Assembly (NCBI GenBank): GCA_023473405.1
Contig: JAMCZD010000525.1
Span: forward strand, 1-12,323
Origin: Candidatus Omnitrophota bacterium
GTDB lineage: Bacteria > Verrucomicrobiota > Verrucomicrobiia > Limisphaerales > UBA1319
Length of the DNA: 12,323 nt
Reading direction: 5' to 3'
Numbering within the stretch: position 1 is the stretch's first letter; each line of letters begins with the position of its first letter. Below, in pieces: positions 1 through 7,374 of this stretch. The position numbers and the translations under genes are program-made. The notes beneath the pieces are model-generated. The model worked only from the letters and a program-made list of their open reading frames with translations. It did no database searches and had not been told where the DNA came from.

Positions 1-78
1 GCTCCAGCCATGATGGCGGCTCGGTGAACAAACTCACGGCGCGAAGATCTATGTGTCATAACAATTGCCTTTATCCGA
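1..78. repeat. Left arm of a 78-bp perfect inverted repeat
   Basis: Bases 1-78 are the exact reverse complement of 2004-2081. The match stops at 79 versus 2003. Read on the minus strand, this arm carries a copy of the ribosome binding site, the ATG (57-59) and the first 19 codons of the Tat-exported protein encoded from 2023, running off the left edge. On the plus strand it puts a TGA (25-27) in the Mfd reading frame, and recognisable Mfd sequence resumes at about 76-79. The arm is therefore foreign to mfd. The likeliest reading is a fold-back chimera or repeat-graph end at a contig edge. A real inversion, or a second copy of the signal-peptide region, remains possible. Confidence 0.95.
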
Positions 79-1557
79 ATCGAACTCCTCTCCCGATTCC
101 GCTCCCGCCACGAACAACAACAGGTAATCCGCGACCTCGCCTCCGGTTCGGTGGATGTCGTCATCGGAACCCACCGCCTTATCCAAGACGACATCGCCTT
201 CAAAGACTTGGGATTGGTCGTGATCGATGAGGAACAGCGCTTCGGCGTGGTCCAAAAGGAAAAATTCAAGCGGCTCCGCCAATTGGTGGATGTCCTTACC
301 TTGAGCGCAACGCCCATTCCCAGAACGCTCTACCTCGCCCTGACCGGCGCGCGCGACATGAGCACCATCGAGACTCCGCCCCAGGACAGGCTCCCCGTCG
401 AGACAATCGTCGTTCCCTACGACGAGCGCGTTATCCGCAACGCAATCCAGCGCGAACTGAACCGCCAGGGCCAGGTTTTCTATCTCTATAATCGCGTCGA
501 TACGATCGAGACCGTGGCCCAACGCCTTTCGTCCTTGGTTCCCCAAGCCCGCATCGTCGTCGGTCACGGCCAGATGGAAAGTGACCAACTCGAGGAAGTG
601 ATGACCCAGTTCGTCAATGCACAGGCCGATGTCCTCCTTTCCACCACCATCATCGAAAGCGGTCTCGATATCCCCAACGCCAATACCATCATCATCGACC
701 GCGCCGACCGATTCGGCTTGAGCGAGCTCTACCAATTGCGCGGACGCGTCGGGCGCTACAAACACCAGGCCTACGCCTACCTCCTCCTGCCGCGCCACGC
801 CGGTTTGCTCGCCGATGCCCGAAAACGCCTCTCCGCCATTAAGCAATACTCCAGCCTCGGCAGCGGTTTCAAAATCGCCATGCGCGACCTCGAAATCCGC
901 GGCGCCGGCAATATGCTGGGACCGGAACAAAGCGGCCATATCACCGCCGTCGGATTCGATCTCTATTGCCAATTGCTCAAACAAAGCGTCAGCGCCCTCA
1001 AAGGCGAACCCGTCAAACCACGCATCCAGGTCCAGTTACAGATGGATTTCCTCGCCCTTAACCCCGCGGATGAAATCCCAGCCCCAACGGCAATCAACGC
1101 ACTCGAGTCCGGGACCGCAGACGGAAATACAGGGGATGATCTCACCGCTCTCCGGCCGCCACAGCCGGCTCTTGTCGCCTTCCGCAATCCATCGCCCCCG
1201 GCGATAAAGGCCCCCGCTTATATCCCATTCTCCTATATCCAGGACTCACGGCACCGTATCGAGATTTATCGCCGGCTCGCCCAATCAACTGAACCCGAAG
1301 ACATTACCAATTTGCAAAAGGAATTGCGCGACCGCTTCGGCCCCCAGCCGCCGGCTGTCGACCTGTTGATAACCAGTACCGAAATAAAAATCATGGCCAG
1401 CGCCAAAGGCATCTCCGACATCCAAACCAAAGGCGATAAACTCATGATCACCCGCCACGGCGAATTGTTGACCTTCGGCGGCAAGTTCCCTCGCCTGACC
1501 AAAAAACAACCCAAAGCGCGCCTTGCAGAAATAAAACGATTCATCCGCGCCCTGTAA
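79..1557 (+). CDS. mfd: Transcription-repair coupling factor Mfd, C-terminal part (5' truncated)
   Basis: Mfd is a cytoplasmic DNA translocase that removes stalled RNA polymerase at lesions and recruits UvrA. This piece of about 492 residues covers the second part of the translocase motor and the C-terminal domain; a full protein is usually over 1,000 residues. Visible motifs in order: an Mfd-type RIELLSRFRS start, IGTHRL, the Walker B-like DEEQRFG (226-246), SATPIPRTL (304-330), STTIIESGLDIPN, the arginine-finger RGRVGR (739-756), and IRGAGNMLG...SGH. The C-terminal domain contains YIPFSYIQDSR and DRFGPQPP. An Ala/Pro-rich linker of about 45 residues (roughly 1070-1215) separates the motor from that domain. 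There is no usable start: the frame is interrupted upstream by a TGA at 25-27 inside the inverted-repeat arm, so the gene is cut by the edge rather than short. The ATG at 151 lies inside a conserved motif and is not a start. RecG shares the motor, but the C-terminal domain and RFRS motif favour Mfd. Confidence 0.95.
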   Translation: MELLSRFRSRHEQQQVIRDLASGSVDVVIGTHRLIQDDIAFKDLGLVVIDEEQRFGVVQKEKFKRLRQLVDVLTLSATPIPRTLYLALTGARDMSTIETPPQDRLPVETIVVPYDERVIRNAIQRELNRQGQVFYLYNRVDTIETVAQRLSSLVPQARIVVGHGQMESDQLEEVMTQFVNAQADVLLSTTIIESGLDIPNANTIIIDRADRFGLSELYQLRGRVGRYKHQAYAYLLLPRHAGLLADARKRLSAIKQYSSLGSGFKIAMRDLEIRGAGNMLGPEQSGHITAVGFDLYCQLLKQSVSALKGEPVKPRIQVQLQMDFLALNPADEIPAPTAINALESGTADGNTGDDLTALRPPQPALVAFRNPSPPAIKAPAYIPFSYIQDSRHRIEIYRRLAQSTEPEDITNLQKELRDRFGPQPPAVDLLITSTEIKIMASAKGISDIQTKGDKLMITRHGELLTFGGKFPRLTKKQPKARLAEIKRFIRAL

Positions 1558-1820
1558 GCCCGGCGGGGACCTGTTCCCCAGACCCGGCATGGAACATTCT
1601 CTGTCCCCCCTATCCGAACTCGGACTCATTATGCCGTATTCCTCGCCTTGTCTCGCACTCAAATTGCTTTGGGCCTGTCGAACCGGCTTGCCTTGTCACC
1701 GGATTCATGCGAAATAGGGCTCCAACGGAATGTAATCCTTTGCCTGGCCGCGAAAAAAGGACATTTACAGGGTCGCGGAAGGTGTTCCGAATCCGCTCGG
1801 GTGGTAGATAACAACCGGTT
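1558..1820. other. Intergenic region between mfd and tRNA-Val, no gene seen
   Basis: This stretch of about 260 bases has no convincing gene. A weak stem (GGGGA paired with TTCCCC near 1564-1580) follows mfd but has no T-run, so I do not call a terminator. A small open frame from 1648 runs into the tRNA and resembles nothing. No promoter for the tRNA could be assigned with confidence. Confidence 0.5.
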
Positions 1821-1896
1821 GGGCGATTGGCGCAGTGGTTAGCGCGTCTGCTTTACACGCAGTAGGTCGGGGGTTCAAATCCCTCATCGCCCACCA
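1821..1896 (+). tRNA. tRNA-Val (anticodon TAC), CCA encoded
   Basis: A complete 76-nt cloverleaf. The 7-bp acceptor stem GGGCGAT pairs with ATCGCCC. The D stem is GCGC/GCGC with an AGTGGTTA loop. The anticodon stem has four pairs, with a T-T mismatch at its top, and the loop TTTACAC gives anticodon TAC (1854-1856), reading GTA. The T arm contains GGTTCAAATCC, with one G-T pair. The 3' end ACCA (1893-1896) includes an encoded CCA. The acceptor sequence resembles known bacterial tRNA-Val. It is a single gene lying between mfd and the glycosidase-like gene. Confidence 0.95.
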
Positions 1897-1956
1897 TCCT
1901 TTTCACTCATTGCCAGGCAGTAACGCTTGCTATGGCTTGCTTCGCGCAGGCTGCCC

Positions 1957-1986
1957 TTGACAGACCTCGCTGGGATCAAGAAGAAT
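1957..1986 (+). promoter_or_regulatory. Candidate sigma-70-type promoter for the 2023 gene
   Basis: A perfect -35 hexamer TTGACA (1957-1962) is followed after 18 bases by AAGAAT (1981-1986), which matches the -10 consensus at four of six positions. Transcription would start near 1993, about 30 bases before the ATG at 2023. If correct, the longer open frame beginning at 1927 cannot be fully transcribed from it, which supports the 2023 start. Prediction only. Confidence 0.45.
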
Positions 1987-2003
1987 CAAGACCGTAAATC
2001 AAC

Positions 2004-2081
2004 TCGGATAAAGGCAATTGTTATGACACATAGATCTTCGCGCCGTGAGTTTGTTCACCGAGCCGCCATCATGGCTGGAGC
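2004..2081. repeat. Right arm of the 78-bp perfect inverted repeat
   Basis: Exact reverse complement of bases 1-78. This arm sits in natural context: it contains the ribosome binding site, start codon and first codons of the Tat signal peptide of the 2023 gene, and the reading frame continues smoothly across its right end. It is therefore probably the original, and the copy at the left edge the derived or artefactual one. Confidence 0.95.
2010..2014 (+). promoter_or_regulatory. Ribosome binding site deciding the 2023 start
   Basis: AAAGG lies 8 bases upstream of the ATG at 2023. No comparable site precedes the upstream in-frame ATG at 1927. The 2023 start also places the twin-arginine motif within the first ten residues, as expected for a Tat signal. 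Confidence 0.6.
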
Positions 2082-4776
2082 GGCCGTAGGCACCCAATAT
2101 TTGCCGTGGCCGCGCGTCCTGGCTGACAGCACACCCGGCGCCGCGAGCGATGCGATCGCGGCCGCCGCCCCAGGCGCCGAAAGCCAGCCTTTTGACCTGG
2201 CGCCCTTCGGCCTGCACTACCGCGCTGACTTGCCTCCGGAGCAGAACCCGGCCGAGACCCAATGGCTCACCGACGGCAAAGCCGATACCCTGGCCGGTAT
2301 TATGTGGGAAGAACATCGACCGGTCCGCGAAATCGAGGTGACCTTCGCCGAGCCAATCCCTGATTTGTCTCAATTAATTCTCGAGGTAACCACCAACACG
2401 CCCACTGCCAAACAAGACAACCGGCCAACCTGGTGGTCCCGTCAGTATGAATCGTTCCCAGGTGCCGCCTCTAAAAGCACGGACGGACGACAGGTCGTCT
2501 TCCGAACGGACCGCGACCTGGTTGTTCAACGCCTCAGCCAGTATCCGCCGTCCTTCCAATTCCAGGCTGATCCGCAGGGTTTGATTCTAGTGGACAAAAT
2601 CCGTCTGCGTTATTCGGGTACCGGCAAGCGCCCTGTTGTCTCTCAACTCCGTGCCTTCGGCGTGTGTTCCCTTACCCCCATTTCCATCGAGATCGAGTGG
2701 GGCTTCGAACCGGATCAGCACGACCGAGTCTTCGACGGTCAGATCCAAATTTACAACGGACAATTAGATGACATAAAACCGCTCGACGCCAACGCCGGCG
2801 TGAGCTTGACCGGACCGCGTCAGTGGCGTTCCGTCTCTGCACAGTCAGGACGGCGCGGCATCCAGGCCCAAGTTCTCTACGTCGCCAATGACGCGCAAGA
2901 GGTCAAGTTCAAGCCCGGTGGCGACCTGCCAACCGGGTCGACCGGATTGCTCACTTTTCACCCCAATCGAACCGTGGTAACCGTCCGAACCGCCGCCGGC
3001 AATTTCTCCTTTGCCCCCAGAGACCTCGAGGCCGGAGAACCGCTGCTGGTCCGAAGCATGGGTTTCTTCGTGACCCGATGCGGCAGCGGCCTTTCCGGGT
3101 TGCCATATCAGCGGCAGACAGCAGCCAAGGGACTGGAAACCATCCGCCAGCGGGTGCGGCACTTGCCTGAACAAAGCATCGCTCGTGCATTAGCCGACCA
3201 ATACACAACCCAGCGCAAACCTTACCCGGAACCGGAAGATAACCCTCCCATGCAGATCGACGTGCCCGACGAACTGGCCTCGACTGCCTGGCGATTGGCC
3301 TTCTGGCACGTCAAACGCCGCTGCATCAAGGAAGGCGATACCTACCTCTTCTATATCTGGCCCTATAAAGCCTTGCTCGGCCAGGAGTCCTGGCGAATCT
3401 TCAACGCCCTCGACCTGTTGGGCGAACACGCCATGACCAAGAACGGCTTCGGTCCCTGGTTCAAATCCCAAGGCACTCTCGTGGCGCGCGGTTTGTTCTT
3501 CGACAAGGTAGGCGCACTCAACGTCAGCGGTTGGGACCTGAACCACTCCCAGGGTCACGGCTCGATGCTTTACGCCATGGCCCAGCATTACCTCCTCTCG
3601 GGCGACCGTGCCTGGCTCACCGAACACCTCCCCAATCTAAAGGCCGCCGCCGAGTGGATCGTCGGCCAGCGCAACCTGTGGCTCGATAAGGTCGGCCCCA
3701 ATTCATGGTCAGCCGGCTTGATCCCCCCTTGCGAGCTCGGTGATTACGCCGATTGGCGCAGCCTTTACCAAACCAACGTCTTTTACTGGCGCGGCCTCAA
3801 AACAGTCGCCACCGCCATTGCCGACGTCGATCCCGCTGCCGGCGCCCGGTTTTGGGACGACGCTGAACAGTACCGGCGCGCCATCATCAAGGCCGTGGAC
3901 CGCTCGATCCTGCTGGCGCCCGTGGATAAAGCCCGGGACGGCTCCTGCCGCCGTTACATTCCGCCTCAGCCCTATCTGCGCGGACTTTGCGATCAAATCG
4001 CCAACCCGTACAGCGCCGGTCACGCCGGCAGCCTGGTAATGGATAGCGACTGCGGCGCCGCCGCTCTTGGCCTGGGGGTATTGCCCGCCGATGATCCGCG
4101 GCTGGACGAATTGCTCGACGTGCTTGAAGACCGCATCTATCTCGAAAATTGGATGGTCCGGATGCACACCGCCCAACGCCAACCCAACAATCCCGACGCC
4201 TGGTTCACCATCGGCGCGTATTACTACCAGTGCGGCTACTCACAGTCCGCCCTGGCGCACATCTTCCGCGACGACGTTCCGAATTACCTGCGGTCCATGT
4301 TCAATCAGTACGCCGTCGATGTGGACCCCGAAAAAGGCTACCAATTTCGCGAACACCCCAATCGCACCGGCGAAGGCAACGGCGGCGATAAGACGTTCGA
4401 AGTCGGCGCTTTCCTCGAACGTATGCGTGCCATGTTCGTCATGGAAGACGCCGATCAACTCTGGCTGGCCCGGGCGACCCCTCGAGCCTGGCTCGAACAG
4501 GACAAGAAAATTGCCGTCAAGAACGCACCATCGCACTTCGGCACGGTCGCCTATGAGATCGTGTCAAATGTGGACCATGGACAAATCAGCGCCACCGTCA
4601 CGATACCGGCCCGCCGCCTGCCCAAGGCCGTGTTGTTCCGCCTGCGCCATCCCCATGCGGCCCCGATTCAAAGCGTGACCGTCGATGGCAATCCATGGCA
4701 CGCCTTTGACCAGGCCAAAGAAGCTATCCGCCTGGACGGCCTCAGCGGCAAAGTCACCCTCGTGGCCCAATACTAA
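2023..4776 (+). CDS. Tat-exported six-hairpin-glycosidase-like protein
   Basis: A protein of about 917 residues, probably a secreted or periplasmic carbohydrate-active enzyme; no exact family could be assigned. Residues 6-11 read SRREFV, a good twin-arginine motif, followed by an Ala-rich hydrophobic stretch and a possible cleavage site after VLA near residue 35. Residues of about 65-225 look like a beta-rich, discoidin- or jelly-roll-like module. From about residue 415 to 825 there is a helix-rich, Trp- and Tyr-rich region with the feel of an (alpha/alpha)6 barrel: YIWPYKALLG, GWDLNHSQGHGS, GLIPPCELGDYADW (E571, D574 and D577 are candidate catalytic acids), HTAQRQPNNPDAW, and GNGGDKTFEVGAF. 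The last 90 residues resemble the C-terminal beta domain of such enzymes. The upstream in-frame ATG at 1927 would add 32 residues and bury the Tat motif, so 2023 is preferred. Folding before export fits Tat use. The substrate is unknown; an alpha-L-rhamnosidase-like activity is possible but unproven. Confidence 0.75.
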   Translation: MTHRSSRREFVHRAAIMAGAAVGTQYLPWPRVLADSTPGAASDAIAAAAPGAESQPFDLAPFGLHYRADLPPEQNPAETQWLTDGKADTLAGIMWEEHRPVREIEVTFAEPIPDLSQLILEVTTNTPTAKQDNRPTWWSRQYESFPGAASKSTDGRQVVFRTDRDLVVQRLSQYPPSFQFQADPQGLILVDKIRLRYSGTGKRPVVSQLRAFGVCSLTPISIEIEWGFEPDQHDRVFDGQIQIYNGQLDDIKPLDANAGVSLTGPRQWRSVSAQSGRRGIQAQVLYVANDAQEVKFKPGGDLPTGSTGLLTFHPNRTVVTVRTAAGNFSFAPRDLEAGEPLLVRSMGFFVTRCGSGLSGLPYQRQTAAKGLETIRQRVRHLPEQSIARALADQYTTQRKPYPEPEDNPPMQIDVPDELASTAWRLAFWHVKRRCIKEGDTYLFYIWPYKALLGQESWRIFNALDLLGEHAMTKNGFGPWFKSQGTLVARGLFFDKVGALNVSGWDLNHSQGHGSMLYAMAQHYLLSGDRAWLTEHLPNLKAAAEWIVGQRNLWLDKVGPNSWSAGLIPPCELGDYADWRSLYQTNVFYWRGLKTVATAIADVDPAAGARFWDDAEQYRRAIIKAVDRSILLAPVDKARDGSCRRYIPPQPYLRGLCDQIANPYSAGHAGSLVMDSDCGAAALGLGVLPADDPRLDELLDVLEDRIYLENWMVRMHTAQRQPNNPDAWFTIGAYYYQCGYSQSALAHIFRDDVPNYLRSMFNQYAVDVDPEKGYQFREHPNRTGEGNGGDKTFEVGAFLERMRAMFVMEDADQLWLARATPRAWLEQDKKIAVKNAPSHFGTVAYEIVSNVDHGQISATVTIPARRLPKAVLFRLRHPHAAPIQSVTVDGNPWHAFDQAKEAIRLDGLSGKVTLVAQY

Positions 4777-4803
4777 TCCGGTAGATGGATTTTCCCGCGG
4801 TCC

Positions 4804-4831
4804 CGGGAGCAACTGCGTCCCGCTTTTTCTT
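4804..4831 (+). terminator. Candidate intrinsic terminator after the 2023 gene
   Basis: CGGGAGC (4804-4810) pairs with GCGTCCCG (4815-4822) across an AACT loop, with one bulged G. A run TTTTTCTT follows one base later. It lies about 30 bases after the stop codon at 4776, in the right place to end that transcript. Confidence 0.5.
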
Positions 4832-4839
4832 ACGGAAGC

Positions 4840-4944
4840 GCGCCAACGGCGCATGACTGGCACGGGCTTTCAGCCCTTCGATTTGTTTGGGGTACCGTTC
4901 CTGGAGCGTTGACCCAGGCTTCAATAGCGTCGCACCCATGGTGC
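4840..4944. repeat. Cluster of four short hairpins, probable dispersed repeat element
   Basis: Four short inverted repeats follow one another: GCGCC-AAC-GGCGC (4840-4852), GGGCT-TTC-AGCCC (4864-4876), CCTGG with a 9-base loop and CCAGG (4900-4918), and GCACC-CAT-GGTGC (4932-4944). Three of them have 5-bp stems with 3-base loops. The pattern recalls intergenic REP-like elements I know from PVC-group and related genomes, but that is recollection. There is no second copy in this window and no convincing protein. A structured RNA leader for the 5064 gene is an alternative reading. Confidence 0.5.
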
Positions 4945-5063
4945 TCAAAGGATGCGTGAGGATTTAAAACACCAGGCAAACAAGGGAAACGAAAAATCTC
5001 GTCTCTTCCCCAGTCGCAACCTTTTTGTCGCACAATTGTTCTATTTAAGGTATTTTCGAGGCA

Positions 5064-6488
5064 ATGAACTGGTGTGCGCGATCTCTGAACATCATCCGGA
5101 ATACGGGAGCGAGTTTATTAGCATGCACCCTGGTATTCAGTTGGGCCGTGAATGGCGCCGTGGCGGACGCGGGCAACCAGGTCCTGGTTTGGCGGGCGGA
5201 TGCCCAGCGCGTGGATGCCCGAATCGAATCCTGGAGCCTTGAACAGGTATTGCAAAAGATCGCCGAGGCCGCCGGATGGCAGATCTATGTCGAACCGGAT
5301 ACCCGCCATACTGTCTCGGCCAGATTCCGGGACCTCCCGATCAACGAAGCCCTGGGGCGTCTGTTGGGCAACCTGAGTTATGCGTTGCTGCCTCAAACCA
5401 ACGCCGCCCCCAAGCTCTTTGTCTTCCGCACCTCGATGCAAGAGGCGACTCAATTGGTTAACCTGGCGCCTCCCAAAACCAATTCAAGCGCTCGTATTGC
5501 CAACGAACTGGTCGTAATTCTCAAGCCCAATGGCAAGAGCGATATCGATGAACTGGCCCGCCAACTGGGCGCCAAAATCCTGGGCCGCTCCGATGAACTC
5601 CACGCCTATCGCCTCCAATTCGATGATGCATCCGACGCCGACGCCGCGCGCGCCATCCTCGAGGCGAATCCTGACGTCAGCGGAGTTGATTCAAATTACA
5701 CCGTGGCTTATCCCTCCCGCACCGATGCCCTGTCGCTCAGTTCCACCTTGCCGCTGAACCTCAAGGCCGCCAATGGCAAGGGCTCGCATCAATTGGTGAT
5801 TGGCCTGGTGGATACGCCAATTCAACCGCAAGCCGCGTCGCTCGCGGACTTTGTCCTAAGCTCGCTTTCCGTCGCCGGCAAGGCTGACCCGGCGGACAAT
5901 GCCCCCACGCATGGCACTTCTATGGCCGAGACCATCCTGCGCGGTCTTGCCTTGGCATCGCAGCCATCGGACGGGAGTCCAGTGCGGATTCTGCCGGTGG
6001 ACGTCTATGGCAACAACACCGCCACAACCACCTTCGACGTTGCCAACGGCATCTATGCCGCCGTGAAAGGCGGAGCCAACATCGTCAACCTGAGCCTGGG
6101 CGGGCCCGGCGACAGCACACTGCTTCATCAGGTGATTCAGGAGAGCTATCAGCAGGGCGTGTTGTTTGTCGCCTCAGCCGGCAATGAACCCTCCACTGCG
6201 CCCGTTTACCCCGCCGCTTACCCCGAGGTGCTGGCCACCACCGCAGGCGACAAAAACGGCAATATCGCCCCTTACGCCAATCGGGGCAGCTTCGTCGCCG
6301 CCGTGGCACCCGGGACCAGTGTCATAGACTTCAACAACCAAACCTATCTAGTCAGCGGCACCTCCGCGTCGGCTGCGTATGTCTCGGGCCTCGCCGCCGG
6401 CCTCGCCTCCGGCTCCGGCAAATCCTTGACTGCTGTCGCAACCGAGATCCGCCAGAACCTCTCGCCGAACAGCTCGCGGGCACCCTAA
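5064..6488 (+). CDS. Exported subtilisin-like (S8) protease with N-terminal STN-like domain
   Basis: A secreted serine endopeptidase of 474 residues. Residues 1-35 form a Sec signal peptide ending near AVA-DA. Residues of about 47-122 resemble the STN (secretin/TonB short N-terminal) fold: SLEQVLQKIAEAAGW, then LPINEALGRLL. Residues of about 146-212 resemble an I9-type inhibitor propeptide (VVILKPN...ANPDVSGVDSNYTV). The catalytic S8 domain runs from about 242 to the end, with the triad D250 (GLVDTP), H283 (HGTSMAE) and S434 (SGTSAS), and oxyanion N374 (SAGNEP); all are present. The STN-propeptide-S8 order is unusual. The ribosome binding site is not ideal: GAGG is only 2 bases from the ATG and AAGG is 13 bases away. 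No other in-frame start keeps the signal peptide. The gene stands alone, 287 bases after its neighbour. Its target is unknown. Confidence 0.85.
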   Translation: MNWCARSLNIIRNTGASLLACTLVFSWAVNGAVADAGNQVLVWRADAQRVDARIESWSLEQVLQKIAEAAGWQIYVEPDTRHTVSARFRDLPINEALGRLLGNLSYALLPQTNAAPKLFVFRTSMQEATQLVNLAPPKTNSSARIANELVVILKPNGKSDIDELARQLGAKILGRSDELHAYRLQFDDASDADAARAILEANPDVSGVDSNYTVAYPSRTDALSLSSTLPLNLKAANGKGSHQLVIGLVDTPIQPQAASLADFVLSSLSVAGKADPADNAPTHGTSMAETILRGLALASQPSDGSPVRILPVDVYGNNTATTTFDVANGIYAAVKGGANIVNLSLGGPGDSTLLHQVIQESYQQGVLFVASAGNEPSTAPVYPAAYPEVLATTAGDKNGNIAPYANRGSFVAAVAPGTSVIDFNNQTYLVSGTSASAAYVSGLAAGLASGSGKSLTAVATEIRQNLSPNSSRAP

Positions 6489-6627
6489 TGTCGAACACCG
6501 GACCAAACCGCGGATCACTCGAATTACACTAATAAAACCACCACCGCTCGATCCGGATCACCCGTAACCCGTGGCCAAATACTTCCTTTCGCAGTATCGC
6601 ATTGCCCTTACCCCAATTCCTGGGGTC

Positions 6628-6673
6628 GGTCCTATAATCTTTGCATTAGAGGATTATGGCCTAAGCTTTTTTT
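6628..6673 (+). terminator. Hairpin followed by a T-run, possible terminator
   Basis: GG-CC-ATAATC (6628-6639, with bulged T at 6630 and 6633) pairs with GATTAT-GG-CC (6652-6661) around a 12-base loop. A run of seven T (6667-6673) follows five bases later. A second small hairpin, CCCCA-ATTCC-TGGGG, lies just upstream (6611-6625). It is 140 bases past the protease stop and could end that transcript, although the gap between stem and T-run weakens the call. Confidence 0.35.
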
Positions 6674-6688
6674 CCTTGTTCTGGCCGG

Positions 6689-7035
6689 TCAATTAAGCAA
6701 GAGGATGCCGGCGACCGGGCCGAAGTACGGCACAAAATTCAGGCACGCCACCAACATTCCCCACATGGCGGCGTTCGGCACGCCCAGCAAGAAGAGGCCG
6801 CCACTGGCGACCAGGCCCAGGCCAATATTAATCAGCGAAACCGAAAACAGGTAATTGGAAATGATCTGCGGGCCGAGCGGGTACCGTAGCTGCGCGCGGA
6901 CCGCGTGCTGGGAGAATTTGGCATTCCGGGAGACACGCGTTGCGCGCCGCCGGCGCTTGGAGGAGGTAATGGATAAGCGCCGGATTGAAGCTGAGGAAAA
7001 GTGCTAGCAAAAGATATTTCAAATATTGATCTGCC
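6689..7035 (-). pseudogene. Remnant of an AI-2E-type permease (PerM/TqsA family)
   Basis: Read on the minus strand, a frame ending in TGA at 6689-6691 encodes LINIGLGLVASGGLFLLGVP, then NAAMWGML and NFVPYFGPVAGILLL. This is the characteristic membrane core of the AI-2E transporter family (multi-pass inner-membrane exporters or permeases). About 40 residues upstream, but in a different frame, lies YLLLALFLSF, matching the preceding transmembrane segment at the usual distance. A frameshift therefore separates the two pieces. The N-terminal half and the last helices are missing, there is no start codon, and the C-terminus stops early. It is a decayed fragment. It stands alone with no functional partner nearby. 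Confidence 0.7.
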
Positions 7036-7166
7036 CTTCCTGCTGGTGCGCACCAAGCTGGAAAGCGAACCGAGCTGTCCCCATGCATGGGCCCAACCTT
7101 GCAGCCAGGCAAGCTCGCTTAAATGGCGCCACGGCATGCCACCTGATTCATCCTCAAATATCGCTT

Positions 7167-7225
7167 AGGAAAACAGGAAACAAGGAAAGGTAAATTGCAT
7201 TTTCTGCCTTCCTGCTTTCCTGAGG
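7167..7225. repeat. Imperfect inverted repeat of AGGAAA-type units
   Basis: The left side carries CAGGAAA (7174-7180) and AAGGAA (7182-7187); the right side carries CCTTCCTG followed by TTTCCTG (7216-7222). They would fold into a long imperfect stem around an A/T-rich loop. It lies in the gene-free interval between two remnants, has no T-run, and does not look like a terminator. It may be a non-autonomous repeat. Confidence 0.45.
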
Positions 7226-7306
7226 GATAAAGAAAACGGGTCTTGGCGCGGGGGGCGGACCATCGATTATTAGCTTACCCAGTTTACTGGACTTAAGAAT
7301 CCAAAC

Positions 7307-7333
7307 CACGGATTTCACCGATGGCACGGTGGA
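7307..7333. repeat. Three degenerate 9-base tandem units
   Basis: Three adjacent units read CACGGATTT, CACCGATGG and CACGGTGGA. Short CACGGAT-rich tracts of this kind are, from memory, scattered between genes in some Verrucomicrobiota. No function is visible. Confidence 0.35.
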
Positions 7334-7374
7334 GCCGGGAGACACAAGAATACACCAGCAGGCACCAAAGATGA

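Noticed and set aside
49..984. Long minus-strand open frame of 311 codons opposite mfd
   Set aside because: It lies entirely opposite conserved Mfd motor motifs, has the composition typical of an antisense shadow in GC-rich coding DNA, and has no recognisable domain.
1648..1842. Small plus-strand open frame of 64 codons before the tRNA
   Set aside because: It runs into the tRNA gene, has no ribosome binding site and no protein-like features.
79..2003. Invertible (phase-variable) segment between the 78-bp inverted repeats
   Set aside because: No recombinase gene is present, one arm interrupts a housekeeping gene with a stop codon, and the arm sits exactly at the sequence edge, which suits an assembly artefact better. 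Kept only as an alternative.
1927..2022. Upstream in-frame extension of the Tat-exported protein
   Set aside because: No ribosome binding site precedes 1927, the candidate promoter lies inside the extension, and the twin-arginine motif would be moved away from the N-terminus.
5064..5130. Possible lipoprotein signal (LLAC) in the protease
   Set aside because: Leu at position -2 is a poor lipobox residue and the hydrophobic core continues well past the Cys; an ordinary signal peptide cut after AVA fits better.
6970..7008. GGAGGAGG followed by ATG and a 12-codon frame
   Set aside because: The ribosome binding site looks excellent, but the frame is only 12 codons and lies antisense to the readable AI-2E remnant, so it is probably coincidental.
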